This document shows positions 62,490-64,000 of a stretch of 64,000 nt of DNA, one piece after another (the stretch's first letter is position 1; every line of letters begins with the position of its first letter). A program made the translations under genes and the position numbers. Source of the DNA: Vibrio fortis (lineage in GTDB: Bacteria > Pseudomonadota > Gammaproteobacteria > Enterobacterales > Vibrionaceae). The stretch lies in the NCBI RefSeq assembly GCF_024347475.1, contig NZ_AP025489.1:248001-312000 (forward strand), in the 5' to 3' direction. The notes under the pieces were generated by a model. It searched no databases and was not told the origin of the DNA. It was given only the letters and a program-made list of their open reading frames with translations.

Positions 62490-64000
62490 CTACTTTGAAA
62501 ACTGCATATCTGTTAGATAGAACTTGTCGCCAGAAGCACCATTAACCCCAAATACTGCAACTTGCATGACTTCGTTTACGTCGATCGGAAGTTGAGACAT
62601 GTCGAATGAGTAGGTTGTCCAGCTGCTGCTAACTGTTGGAGTGAGCAACACTTCGTAAGATGCGCCTTTTGTGGTGTTAAAGGCAATCTTGAAGTCAGAT
62701 AGTGCACCGGTTGAGGCAACTTTGAAGCTGAAGTTCTTGTATTCATTCATGTTGAAATCAAAGGGTTGAATCTCACCATAAACGTCACCTGTAAAGGCAA
62801 CAACCGCGCCCCAACTGTCTGCTTTTGTCATCTCCCATGCGTTGCTACCTAGGTATGATGACTCGAGATCAAAGCCGGTACCTGTTGACCATTCGTTAAA
62901 GCTTGCATTGCCTACATTGAGAAACGCGCTGTCATCATAACTTAAGTTAGAATCGATACTTGTTGATGAAATCATTGCAAAAGCATCGCCATAATCATTA
63001 TGGTTGCGAGTAGGGTGGATACCCGTGTCATAAGCGACGAAATCAGTCACGTATAGCTTTTGGCCAGAAGTGCTTGGTGTGTAAACGCCGTAGACTGCGA
63101 TTTGGTTGATATCACTCAGTGCCAAACCAAATGCATTTAGGTCGATATCAATGTCATTCCATTGAGTTGCGTCTTCAAGAACGAACGGGATAACAGCACT
63201 GCTCGATTTACCATCAACGTTTGTGCCTAAGAAAACTTCAAATTTGTCGAATGCACCTTCAGCAGCAACCTTAAGTTTTAAGTTGGTGTAGTTTTCGAAG
63301 CTGGTTAGATTTACGGGTGCAGCTTCAGTGTTGTTTTGATTCGTCATCGCTAACACTGCGCCCCAACTGCCATTTTCTTCAAGGATCCATGTAGAAAGAT
63401 CATTAAATGAGCCAGAAGAAATGACTGTGCCTGTGCTCCACTCACCATAAGCGACATCTTGGAGTCCTGTTTCACTGCTTGAATGTAGAATGATTAATGG
63501 ACTTTCTAAGCTATCGTCAACAGTAGGCTCTTGCGTTTTTACGAACTTATAGTCTGTAACGTAGAATGTGGAAACGCCTGGCGTACCGCCAACGCCCATT
63601 ATTGCAATAGAGCTGACATTAGACGTTTCTAAAGAGAATTGGCTTAGATCAAGTCTGATCGATTGCCATTGATCATTCACACTATCATCTACGGGTAAAA
63701 CGAGTTCCTTAGTGACTCCATTTGCTGCAAGCGTCACTGCGTATTTTTCGAAACCACCTTCTGTTGCAACATCCACATCGAGATAGGTAAATCGGCTTAG
63801 GTCTTGTTCGATACCACCATTGAAAACAAGTACAGCGCCCCAGTTACCTTCTTCTGCTGATTTAGAACCAGAAGCGATACTCCAAGCATTTTTGCCTAAA
63901 TAGTTCGCTTCACCATTGAACACGGTACCTGTACTCCACTCTTGTACCGTGTCATCACCAAATGTAATGTCAGAACCTTCGCTACCTGAAGTGATTAGAA
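62490..64000 (-). CDS. Repeat carbohydrate-binding protein, N-terminus outside window
   Basis: The frame stays open to the window edge, so the start is missing. At least 500 residues form three tandem units of about 150 residues. Each opens with EWSTGT and contains a WGAV block, an aromatic beta segment and a closing segment of the type LYVTDF or FYLTDMQF. These jelly-roll-like units resemble galactose-binding/CBM domains. No catalytic motif in the visible part. Neighbouring GH3 and the glucan regulon suggest beta-glucan binding. Confidence 0.8.
   Translation of the reverse strand, partial: LITSGSEGSDITFGDDTVQEWSTGTVFNGEANYLGKNAWSIASGSKSAEEGNWGAVLVFNGGIEQDLSRFTYLDVDVATEGGFEKYAVTLAANGVTKELVLPVDDSVNDQWQSIRLDLSQFSLETSNVSSIAIMGVGGTPGVSTFYVTDYKFVKTQEPTVDDSLESPLIILHSSSETGLQDVAYGEWSTGTVISSGSFNDLSTWILEENGSWGAVLAMTNQNNTEAAPVNLTSFENYTNLKLKVAAEGAFDKFEVFLGTNVDGKSSSAVIPFVLEDATQWNDIDIDLNAFGLALSDINQIAVYGVYTPSTSGQKLYVTDFVAYDTGIHPTRNHNDYGDAFAMISSTSIDSNLSYDDSAFLNVGNASFNEWSTGTGFDLESSYLGSNAWEMTKADSWGAVVAFTGDVYGEIQPFDFNMNEYKNFSFKVASTGALSDFKIAFNTTKGASYEVLLTPTVSSSWTTYSFDMSQLPIDVNEVMQVAVFGVNGASGDKFYLTDMQFSK

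Overview
The window looks like part of a Vibrio chromosome, probably the secondary chromosome of a Harveyi-clade-like species. This rests on moderate GC, gene content (VC0807-family membrane protein, DUF2860 outer-membrane protein, GltS, class I PhaC with phasin, KatG) and many small accessory transcription units. No rRNA, tRNA, CRISPR array or prophage was found. One IS110-family insertion sequence is present.

Layout. 1-6.6 kb: the end of an aldehyde dehydrogenase, an iron-type alcohol dehydrogenase, a Sel1 protein, a serine-type sulfatase with its radical-SAM maturase, and a NemR-like TetR regulator whose own promoter and the alcohol dehydrogenase promoter share an operator. 6.8-8.8 kb: a perfect 44-bp palindrome precedes two tandem GH17 beta-1,3-glucan enzymes. 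9-19 kb: DUF2860 and MipA/OmpV outer-membrane proteins, a LysR regulator, an RND efflux pair and GltS. 19-26 kb: a TPR protein, DUF523, a phaJ-phaC-phaP polyhydroxyalkanoate group with a perfect FNR box upstream, and a folK-folX-folE-folM pterin cluster that fits tetrahydromonapterin synthesis. 26-33 kb: a BisC/TorZ-like molybdoenzyme, KatG, a VC0807-family protein and a 2-oxoglutarate oxygenase. 33-46.4 kb: small membrane and regulatory genes, a DUF1007/NicO metal exporter-like pair behind a Zur box, Lrp plus ornithine cyclodeaminase, a VOC enzyme, DoxX, GNAT plus a MerR-methyltransferase fusion sharing 19-bp-spacer promoters, AhpC, a Prx5-type peroxiredoxin, PhzF and MazG. 46.7-53.3 kb: a laminarin locus with a CBM lipoprotein, a domain-permuted GH3 and a GH16 lipoprotein. 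53.4-59.2 kb: TetR, deoxyribosyltransferase-like, IS110, a candidate small toxic-peptide unit, LysR and an NAD(P)H oxidoreductase. 59.3-64 kb: a GH3 lipoprotein, a 56-residue ORF and the start-less end of a triple-repeat carbohydrate-binding protein.

How it fits together. Three promoters (GH17 operon, CBM lipoprotein, GH16) carry the same LacI-type palindrome GAAAGCGCTTTC, so dispersed loci probably form one beta-1,3-glucan (laminarin) regulon: surface lipoproteins bind and cut the polymer, and signal-less GH17 and permuted GH3 enzymes finish oligomers inside the cell.

The most striking system is the IS110 element. Its upstream non-coding region folds strongly and contains segments matching left target, right target and left donor sequences at the ends I infer for the element (55677-56861). 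Joining those ends would also create a promoter with a 17-bp spacer. This is what is expected of a bridge RNA. All assignments come from reading the sequence; no database search was run.
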